64,000 bases of DNA from JARYGU01 sp033795365 (GTDB lineage Bacteria; Pseudomonadota; Alphaproteobacteria; Rhizobiales; Rhizobiaceae), in assembly GCA_033795365.1 (NCBI GenBank), contig JARYGU010000002.1, forward strand, positions 509,653-573,652, given 5' to 3'. A program made the position numbers and the translations under genes. A model generated the notes under the pieces. The model saw only the letters and a program-made list of their open reading frames with translations, was not told the DNA's origin and ran no database searches. Positions 27,767 to 38,213 of the stretch are shown in pieces; position 1 is the stretch's first letter; each line of letters starts with the position of its first letter.

Positions 27767-30610
27767 ATGCTTGAAAAAACCTATGATTCCGCTGCCGTAG
27801 AGCCGCGAATTGCCAAGATCTGGGAAGACGAGGACGCTTTTCGCGCGGGCGCCGGCGCAAAGCCCGGCGCCGACACGTTCTGCATCGTGATCCCGCCGCC
27901 GAACGTCACCGGCTCGCTGCACATGGGGCACGCGCTCAACAATACGCTGCAGGACGTCATGGTGCGTTTCGAGCGCATGCGCGGCAAGGATGTTCTGTGG
28001 CAGCCGGGCATGGATCACGCGGGCATCGCGACGCAGATGGTCGTCGAGCGCAAGCTGATGGAGCAGCAGCTTCCGGGCCGGCGCGACATGGGCCGCGAGG
28101 CCTTCATCGACAAGGTATGGGAGTGGAAGGCCGAATCCGGCGGATTGATCTTCAATCAGCTGAAGCGCCTCGGCGCCTCCTGCGACTGGTCGCGCGAACG
28201 CTTCACGATGGACGAGGGACTTTCCGAAGCCGTCCTCGAGGTTTTCGTTTCGCTGTACAAGGAAGGCCTGATCTACAAGGATAAGCGCCTCGTCAACTGG
28301 GACCCGAAGCTCCTGACCGCGATTTCCGATCTGGAGGTCGAGCAGGTCGAAACGAACGGCAATCTCTGGCATCTTCGCTATCCGCTCGAGGAAGGCGTCA
28401 CCTACCAGCACCCGGTCGCCTTCGACGAGGACGGCAAGCCGACGGAGTGGGAGACGCGCGACTATCTCGTCGTCGCGACGACGCGTCCGGAAACCATGCT
28501 GGGCGACACCGGCGTCGCCGTTCATCCTGACGACGAACGCTACAAGCCGATCGTCGGCAAGCACGTCATCCTGCCGATCGTCGGGCGCCGCATTCCGATC
28601 GTTGCGGACGAGTATCCGGATCCAACGGCTGGCACCGGCGCGGTGAAGATGACCCCGGCGCACGACTTCAACGATTTCGAGGTCGGCAGGCGCAGGGGGC
28701 TGCGCGCGGTCAACGTCCTGACGACCGACGGGCGCATCACGATCAAGGAGAACGAGGACTTCCTGGAAGGACTCGGCAATCCCGCAGCCCTGCATGGGGC
28801 ATGGGACCGCCTGGAAGGGCAGGACCGCTTTGCGGCGCGCAAGATCATCGTGGAGATCATGGAGGAAGCGGGCCTTCTCGACAAGGTCGAGCCGCACAAG
28901 CACACGGTGCCTCATGGCGACCGCGGCGGCGTGCCGATAGAGCCGCGGCTGACCGAGCAATGGTATGTCGATGCGAAGACGCTTGCCCAACCGGCGATCG
29001 CCTCCGTTCGCGAGGGGCGTACCAATTTCGTCCCGAAGAACTGGGAGAAGACCTATTTCGAATGGATGGAGAACATCCAGCCCTGGTGCGTTTCCCGCCA
29101 GCTTTGGTGGGGGCACCAGATCCCCGCCTGGTACGGCCCGGACGGGCAGGTCTTCGTCGAAAAGACCGAAGAGGAGGCGCTCCACGCCGCCATACAGCAT
29201 TATATTTCCCACGAAGGGCCGATGAAGGCCTATGTCGAGGACCTGCTGGAGAATTTCAGGCCGGGCGAAATCCTCACCCGCGACGAGGATGTGCTGGACA
29301 CATGGTTCTCCTCGGCGCTCTGGCCGTTCTCGACGCTCGGCTGGCCGCAGGAGACGCCGGAACTCAAGAAATACTACCAGACCGACGTGCTGGTGACCGG
29401 CTTCGATATCATCTTCTTCTGGGTCGCCCGAATGATGATGATGGGGCTGCATTTCATGAAGGACGAGGCCGGTACCCCCATCGAGCCCTTCCACACCGTC
29501 TATGTCCATGCGCTGGTCCGCGACAAGAACGGCCAGAAGATGTCGAAGTCGAAGGGCAACGTCATCGATCCGTTGGAGCTGATCGACGAATACGGTGCAG
29601 ACGCGCTGCGTTTCACGCTCGCCATCATGGCTGCGCAGGGGCGGGACGTTAAGCTCGACACGGCCCGCGTCGCTGGCTACCGCAATTTCGGCACCAAGCT
29701 CTGGAACGCCACGCGTTTCGCCGAGATGAACGGCGTGAAAGCGGACCCGCAATTCGTTCCCGAGGCCGCCGGCCTGACGATCAACCGCTGGATTCTGACC
29801 GAGCTTGCCCGCGCCGCGCGCGACGTTACCGAGGCGATCGAAGGCTACCGCTTCAACGATGCGGCGGGCGCGCTTTACCGTTTCGTCTGGAACCAGTTCT
29901 GCGACTGGTATCTCGAGCTCCTGAAACCTGTCTTCAGCGGCGACGACGAAGGCTCAAAGGCGGAATCGCAGGCTTGCGCCGCCTATGTGCTCGACGAGAT
30001 CTACAAGCTCCTGCACCCTTTCATGCCTTTCATGACGGAGGAGCTTTGGGCTCATACCGCCGGCGAGGGCCGCGAGCGCGACGGGCTCATCTGCCATGCG
30101 GAATGGCCCGCGCCGGCCTATGCCGACGAGAGCGCTGCCGACGAGATCAACTGGCTGATCGATCTCGTTTCCGGCATCCGCTCCGTTCGCGCGGAAATGA
30201 ACGTTCCTCCGGCGGCAACGGCGCCGCTGGTCGTCGTCGATGCGGGAGCGCTCACCCGCAAGCGGCTGCAGCAGCACGAATCGGCGATCCGCCGCCTTGC
30301 CCGCGTGGAGAACATCGTTCTGGCGGAGGCGGCCCCGAAGGGTGCGGCACAGATCGTCGTCGGCGAGGCCACTGCCTGCCTGCCGCTCGGCAGTCTGATC
30401 GATTTGTCGGCAGAAAAGGCGCGGCTCGAAAAGACGATCGAGAAGACCACCGCCGAAGCCGGGCGGATCCAGGGCAAGCTCTCGAACGAAAAGTTCGTGG
30501 CCAATGCAAAGCCCGAAATAGTCGAGGCGGAACGGGAACGTCTTACGGAACTGGAACAGCAGCTTGCGAGCTTGAAGATCGCTCTTGCACGGGTGACGGA
30601 AGCCGGCTGA
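27767..30610 (+). CDS. valS: Valyl-tRNA synthetase
   Basis: A 947-residue class I synthetase. The HIGH signature is HMGH at residues 52-55 and KMSKS is at about 591-595. The CP1 editing domain, the WWGHQIPAW segment and the C-terminal coiled-coil arm (KARLEKTIEKTTAEAGRIQG) are present. Full length. The ATG follows the popZ terminator by about 75 bases. A perfect terminator ends the gene. Confidence 0.98.
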   Translation: MLEKTYDSAAVEPRIAKIWEDEDAFRAGAGAKPGADTFCIVIPPPNVTGSLHMGHALNNTLQDVMVRFERMRGKDVLWQPGMDHAGIATQMVVERKLMEQQLPGRRDMGREAFIDKVWEWKAESGGLIFNQLKRLGASCDWSRERFTMDEGLSEAVLEVFVSLYKEGLIYKDKRLVNWDPKLLTAISDLEVEQVETNGNLWHLRYPLEEGVTYQHPVAFDEDGKPTEWETRDYLVVATTRPETMLGDTGVAVHPDDERYKPIVGKHVILPIVGRRIPIVADEYPDPTAGTGAVKMTPAHDFNDFEVGRRRGLRAVNVLTTDGRITIKENEDFLEGLGNPAALHGAWDRLEGQDRFAARKIIVEIMEEAGLLDKVEPHKHTVPHGDRGGVPIEPRLTEQWYVDAKTLAQPAIASVREGRTNFVPKNWEKTYFEWMENIQPWCVSRQLWWGHQIPAWYGPDGQVFVEKTEEEALHAAIQHYISHEGPMKAYVEDLLENFRPGEILTRDEDVLDTWFSSALWPFSTLGWPQETPELKKYYQTDVLVTGFDIIFFWVARMMMMGLHFMKDEAGTPIEPFHTVYVHALVRDKNGQKMSKSKGNVIDPLELIDEYGADALRFTLAIMAAQGRDVKLDTARVAGYRNFGTKLWNATRFAEMNGVKADPQFVPEAAGLTINRWILTELARAARDVTEAIEGYRFNDAAGALYRFVWNQFCDWYLELLKPVFSGDDEGSKAESQACAAYVLDEIYKLLHPFMPFMTEELWAHTAGEGRERDGLICHAEWPAPAYADESAADEINWLIDLVSGIRSVRAEMNVPPAATAPLVVVDAGALTRKRLQQHESAIRRLARVENIVLAEAAPKGAAQIVVGEATACLPLGSLIDLSAEKARLEKTIEKTTAEAGRIQGKLSNEKFVANAKPEIVEAERERLTELEQQLASLKIALARVTEAG

Positions 30611-30666
30611 TTCTCTGTCGAAAGCAACTGTCGCGGGCTCCATAAAGCGTCCCGCCGCTGTATCTG

Positions 30667-30697
30667 GCCGCAACCGAACCTCGGTTGCGGCTTTTTT
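30667..30697 (+). terminator. Rho-independent terminator of valS
   Basis: GCCGCAACCGA-ACC-TCGGTTGCGGC, an 11-base-pair perfect stem, followed by six T residues. The ~280 bases between here and the fadL start are AT-rich and hold no gene. Confidence 0.9.
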
Positions 30698-30979
30698 CAT
30701 CCCCGCGCGATCAGTTCCAGTTTGTGTTTTTTATGTGACAGGACTGAATGCCTTTAGAAAAATATTCTTTATGTGGCGTAAAGTTCTTTGGTGTTTTGGA
30801 AATTTCGTCCGTTTCTTGGAATTGTTGAGGGGCTTCAAGAAAAACTTACGTAATTTTTATGACTGTATTGCAGAATCACTCGTGAAATCTTGGATTTGCA
30901 AAGCGCTGCAGGCTTTCTGATACTTCCTTCCGGAGTTCGGCGGTCGCAGATCATGGCCGCCGTTTTAGGGGAGGAATCA

Positions 30980-32257
30980 ATGAAGAAAATCTTGGCGTCC
31001 GGTTTCGCTGTCCTGGCTGCGGCTGCGCTTTCGACAGAGGCCGTGGCAGGCGGTCTGGAGCGCGGTGGATACAACATCGACCTTCTGTTCGACAACTCGC
31101 CCTTCATATTCGATTCATCGATCACATATGTGATGCCGAAGAGGAAGTTGAAGAACGTCCGGGATACCGATCCGACGGACGGAAACCTGAACGATCTCGG
31201 ATTCTCCTCGGATGCGGACGAAACGGAAAACTACGCGGTGCCGCGCATCGGCATGAAGGCGGGCATCGGCGAAGCGATCGATTGCATGATCGACTACTCG
31301 GAGCCCTGGGGAGCGCATTCCAATCCGGGCACGGGCTGGGCGGGCGCCCAGAGCGTCACCGAGATCGAGGTCTACAGCCGCAATTACGGCGGCACCTGCT
31401 CCTACAAGTTCGATGTCGGCCCCGGCCAGTTGCGCATCATCGGCGGCGGCTTCTATCAGGAAGTCGGCGGCTTCAAGGACGCCCTCGTGCTGCCCGGACT
31501 GAGCCCGCTCGGATTTTCCGGCATCGGCAGGCTGGAGGACATGGAGGGCGACGGCGGCGGCTGGCGCGCCGGTATCGCCTATGAAATTCCCGAATACGCG
31601 ATGCGCGCGAGCCTCGTCTACAACAGCAAGGTCGATCTCGGCGACGTTACCGGCACGCTCGACCTGACGGAAGTTCCGGCATTCGTCCTTCCGCCCGGCG
31701 ATCCGCGTCGCAGTCTCTTCGGCGTTGCGACCCCCGTCTTCGGCACCGCCACCATGCCTGAAGTCATCGAGCTCAAGCTCCAGAGCGGTATCGCTCCGGA
31801 CTGGCTGGCATTCGGCTCGGTCAAGTGGACGAACTGGAGCCGCCTGCAGAGCGTCGCTTTCTGCCCCGTCGCGTTGCGCGGGCTGGGCAGCTGTGTCACG
31901 GGCGGTCCGCTGGAGGCAACCTCGCTCGATCTGCTCTACCGAGACGGTTGGACGATATCCGGCGGTATCGGCCACAAATTCAACGAGCAGTGGAGCGGCG
32001 CTGCCAGCCTCACCTGGGATCGCGGCACCAGCACCGGCGTCGGTCACCAAACCGACAGCTGGACCGTTGGTGTCGGCGGCGCCTATACGCCCACCGAACA
32101 TGTGGAGCTTCGTTTTGGCGGCGCGCTCGGCATTCTCACGAGCGGCTCGTCGGGCGTCGAGGTGCGCAACGGCGTCGTCTTCGGCGATGACGTGAGCTAC
32201 GACTTCGGCACCGACCTCGTGACGGCGCTGACCGCATCGCTCAAGGTAAAATTCTGA
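30980..32257 (+). CDS. FadL/OmpP1-family outer-membrane transporter
   Basis: A 425-residue outer-membrane beta-barrel of the FadL type, which admits long-chain fatty acids and other hydrophobic molecules. It has a signal peptide (to about AVA, residue 23), alternating polar/hydrophobic strands throughout, repeated WTVGVGGAYTPTEHVELRFGGALG-type strands, and a terminal aromatic residue (KVKF) as in barrel proteins. GGGGAGGAA precedes the ATG at 30980. It stands as a single-gene unit between two terminators. Substrate not determinable. Confidence 0.87.
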   Translation: MKKILASGFAVLAAAALSTEAVAGGLERGGYNIDLLFDNSPFIFDSSITYVMPKRKLKNVRDTDPTDGNLNDLGFSSDADETENYAVPRIGMKAGIGEAIDCMIDYSEPWGAHSNPGTGWAGAQSVTEIEVYSRNYGGTCSYKFDVGPGQLRIIGGGFYQEVGGFKDALVLPGLSPLGFSGIGRLEDMEGDGGGWRAGIAYEIPEYAMRASLVYNSKVDLGDVTGTLDLTEVPAFVLPPGDPRRSLFGVATPVFGTATMPEVIELKLQSGIAPDWLAFGSVKWTNWSRLQSVAFCPVALRGLGSCVTGGPLEATSLDLLYRDGWTISGGIGHKFNEQWSGAASLTWDRGTSTGVGHQTDSWTVGVGGAYTPTEHVELRFGGALGILTSGSSGVEVRNGVVFGDDVSYDFGTDLVTALTASLKVKF

Positions 32258-32283
32258 TCCATCGATCGTGTGAACCGAAGGAA

Positions 32284-32311
32284 GGTCCGGCCCCGTGCGC
32301 CGGGCCTTTTT
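32284..32311 (+). terminator. Rho-independent terminator of the fadL-like gene
   Basis: GGTCCGGC and GCCGGGCC arms (one G-T wobble), then five T residues. The following 440 bases up to exoR contain no convincing gene; a 104-codon frame ending inside exoR lacks coding character. This interval is presumably the exoR control region. Confidence 0.8.
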
Positions 32312-32754
32312 GCTTTGGGAAACCGTCATGTGACGGGTGCGAAATCGGTAAGGTTAACGAATCCTTTTCGCCTCGTGGCATTCCCGTTCAAATCACAGCG
32401 GCAGGTCGAGTATTGTGACGGAATCGCAACACATTTTTTTCTAAGGTTTGCTACACAAGCAGCCGAGGATCGTATTGTCCATTTCCCGCCACAAACGGGG
32501 AGCAGCGATAGATCAACGAAAAGCGCGTTCAATTGTCGCGTTCAAGGAAACGATGAGCCAGTATTTTCCATCGACGCTCTCCTCTCGGCCAGACGGTGCC
32601 CGGCACCGGATTGGCGGTGGCTGTCGCGACAATGGGCAGGATGGCTCTCGGCGCGATCCGGTTCGGATCCCGCTGCCCGGCAAAATAATGCAAGTCCGCG
32701 TGCGGTCTGTCAGGGGCTCTGATCGGCGCATGATAGCGGAAGAACGTATTTACG

Positions 32755-33561
32755 ATGCTTAAGTCCGAGTTGGTGCCGATGAAATTGGTGGTCCTGGGCC
32801 TTTGCCTTTCGCTGTCCCACGGCGCTGCGGGCCAGGCTCTCGCATTCGATCCCGATTCAGGCATCACGAAGGAAAGCGGTCCCTTCGATCTCTTCAAGTT
32901 CGGCTTCTTCTCCTACAAGAAGGGGCGCAAGAGCGACGCGGTCGAGGCTTACCGCTATGCCGCCGAAAAAGGGCATACCGGATCGCGGTGGGCTCTGGCG
33001 AATATGTATGCCGACGGCGACGGCGTTGCCGAGAATGATTTCGAGGCTTTCAAGATCTACAGCGAGATCGCCAACGAAGGCGTGGAGCCGGGGTCGGAGG
33101 ACACCGGCTATTTCGCCAATGCGCTGGTTTCGCTTGCAGGCTACTATCGCCGCGGAATTCCGGGCAGTCCGGTCTCCATGGATCTCGGACAGGCCCGCCA
33201 GCTCTATTTCCAGGCCGCTTCCGCCTTCGGCATTCCTGAGGCGCAATTCCAGCTCGCCCGCATGATGCTGGCCGGCGAGGGCGGTTCGGCAAGTGTCCAT
33301 CAGGCGAAGAAGTGGCTGAACCGGGCAAGAAAGAACGGCCATGCCGGCGCCATGGCCGTCTTCGGCAACGTCATCTTCCAGGAAGGTCAGACGGCTCGCG
33401 GCCTTGCCTTCATGACGGCGGCGCTCGACCATTGTTCACCGAAGGACAGGCCCTGGCTGCAGGAAATGCAGGAGCAGGCGTTCTCGATCGCCAATGAGGA
33501 CGAGCGCCGCACAGCCATTGCGCTTGCCCAGGACATCCGCGTCAACGGCGGCGGCGAATAA
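32755..33561 (+). CDS. exoR: ExoR, periplasmic regulator of exopolysaccharide and motility
   Basis: A 268-residue protein of exactly the length of Sinorhizobium ExoR, which binds ExoS and holds the ExoS-ChvI system in check, repressing succinoglycan and permitting flagellation. A signal peptide runs to about ALA (residue 30). Sel1-type repeats follow, e.g. AVEAYRYAAEKGHTGSRWALANMYADGDGV and IPEAQFQLARMMLAGEGG. An alternative ATG eight codons in exists. No strong ribosome binding site precedes either. Confidence 0.95.
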   Translation: MLKSELVPMKLVVLGLCLSLSHGAAGQALAFDPDSGITKESGPFDLFKFGFFSYKKGRKSDAVEAYRYAAEKGHTGSRWALANMYADGDGVAENDFEAFKIYSEIANEGVEPGSEDTGYFANALVSLAGYYRRGIPGSPVSMDLGQARQLYFQAASAFGIPEAQFQLARMMLAGEGGSASVHQAKKWLNRARKNGHAGAMAVFGNVIFQEGQTARGLAFMTAALDHCSPKDRPWLQEMQEQAFSIANEDERRTAIALAQDIRVNGGGE

Positions 33562-33576
33562 CGGCTTTTCTGAGAG

Positions 33577-34368
33577 CTACGCCGCGAAATCGAACGTCGC
33601 CACCACCGGAACATGGTCCGACGGCTTTTCCCAGTTTCTCACATGCTTTTCGATGGCCGTCGACCGCAGCCGGTCGGACGCTTCAGCCGACAGCATCAGA
33701 TGGTCGATGCGGATACCCTTGTTCTTCGGCCAGCATCCGGCCTGGTAGTCCCAGAAGGAATAGAGCGGCACGGCATCGCTCGTGGCGCGGACCGCGTCCG
33801 TGAAGCCGAGGTTTTCCAGCCTGCGGAACGCCGCGCGCGTCGCCGGCAGGAAAAGCGCGTCGTTCTCCCAGGCTTTGACGTCGAAGCAGTCGTGCGGTTC
33901 GGGAATGACGTTGTAGTCTCCGGCGAGAACCAGCGGCTCCTCGAATTTCAGCCTGTCTTCGGCAAAAGCGATCAGCCGCTCCATCCAGGCAAGCTTGTAG
34001 GGATATTTCACCGGATCGCCGGGAGGATTGCCATTCGGCAGATAGATGGAGCAGACACGGATTGCTCCGCCGGGCGTCGAGAAGGCGCCCTCGATGAAGC
34101 GGGACTGCTCGTCCCCGTCGCCGCCGGAAAGTCCGCGATTGATTTCGTCCGGCCTGATCCTGGAGAGCAGGGCGACGCCGTTGAAACCCTTTTGCCCATG
34201 GGTTTCGACATGATAGCCGAGCGCCTCTATCTCGCTGCGGGGAAAGCCCTCGTCCACCGTCTTGATTTCCTGCAGCGCAACGATATCGGGAGCGGATTCC
34301 TTCAGCCACGCGACGAGATTGTCGATGCGGGCGCGAACGCCGTTGATGTTCCAGGTGGCGATCTTCAT
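33577..34368 (-). CDS. xthA: Exodeoxyribonuclease III
   Basis: A 263-residue AP endonuclease/3' exonuclease of the ExoIII family for base-excision repair. It begins MKIATWNINGVRARIDN; LQEIKTVDEGFP carries the metal-binding Glu, LAGDYNVIP the catalytic Asp/Asn, and KPSDHVPV the C-terminal Asp-His. The ATG at 34368 is chosen because the sequence upstream lacks family similarity. Convergent with exoR, 15 bases apart. Confidence 0.95.
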   Translation of the reverse strand: MKIATWNINGVRARIDNLVAWLKESAPDIVALQEIKTVDEGFPRSEIEALGYHVETHGQKGFNGVALLSRIRPDEINRGLSGGDGDEQSRFIEGAFSTPGGAIRVCSIYLPNGNPPGDPVKYPYKLAWMERLIAFAEDRLKFEEPLVLAGDYNVIPEPHDCFDVKAWENDALFLPATRAAFRRLENLGFTDAVRATSDAVPLYSFWDYQAGCWPKNKGIRIDHLMLSAEASDRLRSTAIEKHVRNWEKPSDHVPVVATFDFAA

Positions 34369-34464
34369 CGGCGTTCTCGTTCTGGCGTCTAAGGGCACGC
34401 GTATCGTTCTAGTCCCTGCCGCCTGCTTTGACAAACGGCAGGGTGAAAACGCTGTGGACAGAGA

Positions 34465-34797
34465 TCAGATCGAAAAACTGGTGCCGCAGCCGCAGCTTGC
34501 CACTGCGTTCGGGTTGCGGATCTGAAAGGACTGGCCCATCAGATTGTCGATGAAATCGATCTCCGAGCCGTCCATATAGACCAGGGAAAGCTGGTCGATG
34601 AAAACTTTGGCGTTGCCTTTTTCCAGGACGAGATCGTCGTCTTCCGGCGCATCGACCAGATCGAACTTGTAGGAAAAACCGGAACAGCCGCCGCCTTCCA
34701 CGGAGACGCGCATGGCGTTCTTGCCGGGATCGGTCCCGAGAATCGCTGAAATGCGCTTGGCGGCCGCATCGGAGATGGTTACGCTTTTATCGGTCAT
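34465..34797 (-). CDS. erpA: Iron-sulfur cluster insertion protein (ErpA/IscA type)
   Basis: A 110-residue A-type Fe-S carrier. The three conserved cysteines appear in GGGCSGFSY and in the C-terminal CGCGTSF motif. ErpA rather than IscA is chosen on the overall pattern and the absence of isc/suf neighbours. It is transcribed with, but 96 bases ahead of, xthA, and is divergent from dgt. Confidence 0.88.
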   Translation of the reverse strand: MTDKSVTISDAAAKRISAILGTDPGKNAMRVSVEGGGCSGFSYKFDLVDAPEDDDLVLEKGNAKVFIDQLSLVYMDGSEIDFIDNLMGQSFQIRNPNAVASCGCGTSFSI

Positions 34798-35015
34798 GTC
34801 TGCCTCCTGCCGGGGTCAAGATCCGGAGAGAATCGCTTTGCACTTCGCAGCCAAGAATACCGTCTTCGCGGAAGTCCTGCGTGCGCTCAGCATGATAAAT
34901 CACTGATCGCGCAGGATTGAATCCGCCCGCCTTGCGGCGCGCCCTGCTGCTGTGCACACTATAGGTATGAAGGCATTGAGGCGACGTCAATGGGGCGTCG
35001 CCACGCAGGTGACGA

Positions 35016-36233
35016 ATGACATTGGACAGACATGCGCTGGGTTTTGGTGCCGGAGAGCGGGCGATCTATGCGGCGGATCCCTGGTCGAGCCGTGGCCGCT
35101 TCTATGCCGAGAGCGGCAGCCTGACCCGCTCGGAATTCCAGCGCGACCGCGACAGGATCGTCCATACGACGGCGTTCCGCAGGCTCAAGCACAAGACGCA
35201 GGTCTTCATCGGGGCCGACGGCGACCATTACCGGACACGCCTGACGCATACGATCGAGGTCGCCCAGATCGCCCGCGCGCTGGCCCGCGCGCTTCGCCTC
35301 GACGAGGACCTTGCCGAGGGCGTGGCGCTCGTCCACGATTTCGGACACACGCCGTTCGGCCACACCGGCGAGGATGCTCTGGACGAAGTGCTGAAACCGC
35401 ATGGCGGCTTCGACCACAATGCCCAGTCGCTGCGCATCGTGACGAAGCTCGAGCGCCGCTATGCGGAGTTCGACGGCCTCAATTTGACCTGGGAGAGCCT
35501 CGAAGGCCTGGTGAAGCACAATGGTCCGCTTCTGACACCGGATGGAGAAGGTACGCGTGGCCCCGTACCGCAGCCGATCCTCGATTATTGCGCGCTCGAC
35601 GACCTCGAGCTCGCAAGCTATGCGAGCCTGGAGGCGCAGGTGGCCGCGATCGCCGACGACATCGCCTACAATACCCATGATATCGATGACGGCCTGCGCT
35701 CCGGCTATCTCACCTTCGAGATGCTGGAGGAGGTACCGTTCCTCGTCGGCCTGATGGGCGAAGTGCGCGATCGTTATCCGGCACTCGAGCCGACCCGCTT
35801 CACCCACGAGATCATGCGCCGCCAGATTACCGCGATGGTGGAGGATGTGATCGGCTACGCACAGGAGGCGATCCGGGATGTGCGGCCGCAAAGCGCCTCC
35901 GACGTGCGCCAGGCGGGCAGGGTCATGGCAACCTTCTCCGAGGAGATGGCATCAACGGACAAGGCGATCAAAAAGCTGCTTTTCACCCGAATCTACCGCC
36001 ATCCCGAAGTGATGCGCGTGCGCGCCAATGCGGCAAAGATCGTAACGGACCTTTTCGAGGCCTTCATGAAGGACCCGCAATTGATGCAGGGCCATCATTG
36101 GGTGGACTGCCTTGCCGGAATGCCCGAGCCGGCAAAGGCGCGCCATGTCGGCGACTATCTCGCCGGTATGACCGACAATTTCGCCGTGAACACGCACCGA
36201 CGACTGTTTGACCATACCCCGGAATTGCGTTAG
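35016..36233 (+). CDS. dgt: dGTPase-like HD-domain triphosphohydrolase
   Basis: A 405-residue deoxyguanosinetriphosphate triphosphohydrolase-like protein (type 2 length). The HD-superfamily metal site is visible as HTIEVAQIARALAR, then LVHDFGHTPFGHTGEDALDE. The N-terminal FQRDRDRIVHTTAFRRLKHKTQVF segment is the other family hallmark. It hydrolyses dNTPs to nucleosides plus triphosphate. Upstream of argS, as in many rhizobia. Confidence 0.93.
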   Translation: MTLDRHALGFGAGERAIYAADPWSSRGRFYAESGSLTRSEFQRDRDRIVHTTAFRRLKHKTQVFIGADGDHYRTRLTHTIEVAQIARALARALRLDEDLAEGVALVHDFGHTPFGHTGEDALDEVLKPHGGFDHNAQSLRIVTKLERRYAEFDGLNLTWESLEGLVKHNGPLLTPDGEGTRGPVPQPILDYCALDDLELASYASLEAQVAAIADDIAYNTHDIDDGLRSGYLTFEMLEEVPFLVGLMGEVRDRYPALEPTRFTHEIMRRQITAMVEDVIGYAQEAIRDVRPQSASDVRQAGRVMATFSEEMASTDKAIKKLLFTRIYRHPEVMRVRANAAKIVTDLFEAFMKDPQLMQGHHWVDCLAGMPEPAKARHVGDYLAGMTDNFAVNTHRRLFDHTPELR

Positions 36234-36389
36234 TCAGCCGCCGACCTCTATAAGCGCGCATGTGCCGGCATCCGGTCCTTGCGCGAATGCAGTAGATCCT
36301 ATCGCCATGTGCGAGCTTGAAGTCACTTTTAAAGTGCGCGCTCACTTTGAGAGTGATTTTGTTATTCGGCAGACGCCCGGATGGAGCAG

Positions 36390-38150
36390 ATGAATCTTTT
36401 TACCGATTTCGAAAACAGAGTTAAGAACGCACTCGAACAAATTGAAATTGTGCGCGAAAAGCGTTCCGAACTCGATTTCGGACGTATCGGCGTCGAACCC
36501 CCCCGTGATCCGAGCCACGGCGATGTCGCCACCAACGCTGCCATGGTGCTTGCGAAGCCGCTCGGGCTCAATCCGCGCGCGCTCGCCGATCTGATCGTGA
36601 GCGAGCTGAAAAAGGATCCGGAAGTCGCCGAAGTCTCCGTTGCGGGGCCGGGCTTCATCAATGTCCGCGTTTCCGTCGCCTATTGGCAGAAAATCCTGAC
36701 CGATATGATCGAAGCCGGCACGAATTATGGCCGCAGCTCGCTTGGGGCCGGGCACAAGGTCAATGTCGAATATGTCTCCGCCAATCCGACGGGTCCAATG
36801 CATGTCGGCCATTGCCGCGGCGCCGTCGTCGGCGACACGCTCGCCAACCTTCTCGCCTTCGCCGGCTACACCGTGACCAAGGAATATTACATCAACGATG
36901 CCGGCGCGCAGGTGGACGTTCTGGCGCGTTCCGTGTTCCTGCGCTATCGCGAGGCGCTCGGCGAGGACATCGGCGAGATTCCGCCCGGCCTCTATCCCGG
37001 CGACTATCTCGTTCCTGTCGGCGAGGCACTGGCGGCCGAATACGGCACCAGCCTCAGGGCCATGCCGGAACACAAGTGGCTGCCGATCATTCGCGACAAG
37101 GCCATCGACGCGATGATGGTGATGATCAAGGAAGACCTTGCCGCGCTGAACGTCACCCACGACGTCTTCTTCTCCGAGCGGACGCTGCATGCCGGCAATG
37201 GCGCGCCGATCCGCACGGCGATCAACGACCTGACCTTCAAGGGGCATGTCTACAAGGGCGTCCTGCCGCCGCCGAAGGGGCAGCTGCCGGAGGACTGGGA
37301 AGATCGCGAGCAGACGCTTTTCCGCTCCACCGAGGTTGGTGACGATATCGATCGCCCGCTGATCAAGTCCGACGGTTCCTATACCTACTTCGCCGCCGAC
37401 GTTGCTTATTTCAAGGACAAGTTCGACCGCGGTTTCAGCGAGATGATCTACGTGCTCGGCGCGGATCATGGCGGCTATGTCAAGCGGCTGGAGGCGGTCG
37501 CGCGGGCCGTTTCGGAAGGCAAGGTCAAGCTCACCGTTCTTCTCTGCCAACTGGTGAAGCTCTTCCGTGAGGGCGAGCCGGTGAAGATGTCGAAACGTTC
37601 GGGCGATTTCGTGACCCTGCGCGAGGTGGTCGACGAGGTCGGGCGCGATCCGGTCCGCTTCATGATGATCTACCGCAAGAACAGCGAACCGCTCGATTTC
37701 GATTTCGCCAAGGTGACCGAGCAGTCGAAGGAGAACCCGGTCTTCTACGTGCAATATGCACATGCACGTTGCATGTCGGTCTTCCGGCAGGCGCAGGAGG
37801 CCTTTCCCGACCTCGACATCGGCGGCCTCGATCTTGCGGCTGCAGTGTCCGGAAGCATCTCGGATCCGAACGAACTTCAGTTGCTTGCCAAGCTCGCAGA
37901 ATATCCTCGCGTGATCGAGGCCGCTGCACTGGCGCAGGAGCCGCATCGCATCGCTTTTTACCTCTATGATCTTGCCAGCGCCTTCCACGGACACTGGAAT
38001 AAAGGCAAGGAATTACCTGAATTACGATTTGTTAACGTTAAAAACCGACAATTGAGTATTGCCAGACTTGGGCTGGTGCATGCTGTCGCATCTATTCTGA
38101 AGTCGGGTCTGTCCATTACAGGCACTGCTGCGCCGGACGAGATGAGATAA
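36390..38150 (+). CDS. argS: Arginyl-tRNA synthetase
   Basis: A 586-residue class I synthetase. The HIGH signature is in SANPTGPMHVGHCRG, and KMSKRSGDFVTLREV carries the KMSKS equivalent. The N-terminal Add-1 domain and the C-terminal anticodon-binding helix bundle (DPVRFMMIYRKNSEPLDFDF then the DALR domain) are complete. The ATG at 36390 has GGAG four bases upstream; an in-frame ATG nine bases earlier is possible. Followed after 63 bases by the SPOR protein gene. Confidence 0.97.
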   Translation: MNLFTDFENRVKNALEQIEIVREKRSELDFGRIGVEPPRDPSHGDVATNAAMVLAKPLGLNPRALADLIVSELKKDPEVAEVSVAGPGFINVRVSVAYWQKILTDMIEAGTNYGRSSLGAGHKVNVEYVSANPTGPMHVGHCRGAVVGDTLANLLAFAGYTVTKEYYINDAGAQVDVLARSVFLRYREALGEDIGEIPPGLYPGDYLVPVGEALAAEYGTSLRAMPEHKWLPIIRDKAIDAMMVMIKEDLAALNVTHDVFFSERTLHAGNGAPIRTAINDLTFKGHVYKGVLPPPKGQLPEDWEDREQTLFRSTEVGDDIDRPLIKSDGSYTYFAADVAYFKDKFDRGFSEMIYVLGADHGGYVKRLEAVARAVSEGKVKLTVLLCQLVKLFREGEPVKMSKRSGDFVTLREVVDEVGRDPVRFMMIYRKNSEPLDFDFAKVTEQSKENPVFYVQYAHARCMSVFRQAQEAFPDLDIGGLDLAAAVSGSISDPNELQLLAKLAEYPRVIEAAALAQEPHRIAFYLYDLASAFHGHWNKGKELPELRFVNVKNRQLSIARLGLVHAVASILKSGLSITGTAAPDEMR

Positions 38151-38213
38151 CGTCACCATTTCCCCACAATAAGCTGGCAGACGCGTAATTTGTAGCTTTG
38201 TGAGTGGAAAAAC

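Noticed and set aside
27749..29752. 667-codon open frame opposite valS
   Set aside because: Antisense of valS, no recognisable domain or start context.
32448..32762. 104-codon frame upstream of exoR
   Set aside because: Polar, Arg/Ser-rich translation, no ribosome binding site, and it runs into exoR.
38020..38035. CtrA-like TTAACGTTAA near the argS 3' end
   Set aside because: The half-sites are not spaced by seven bases and lie within coding sequence.
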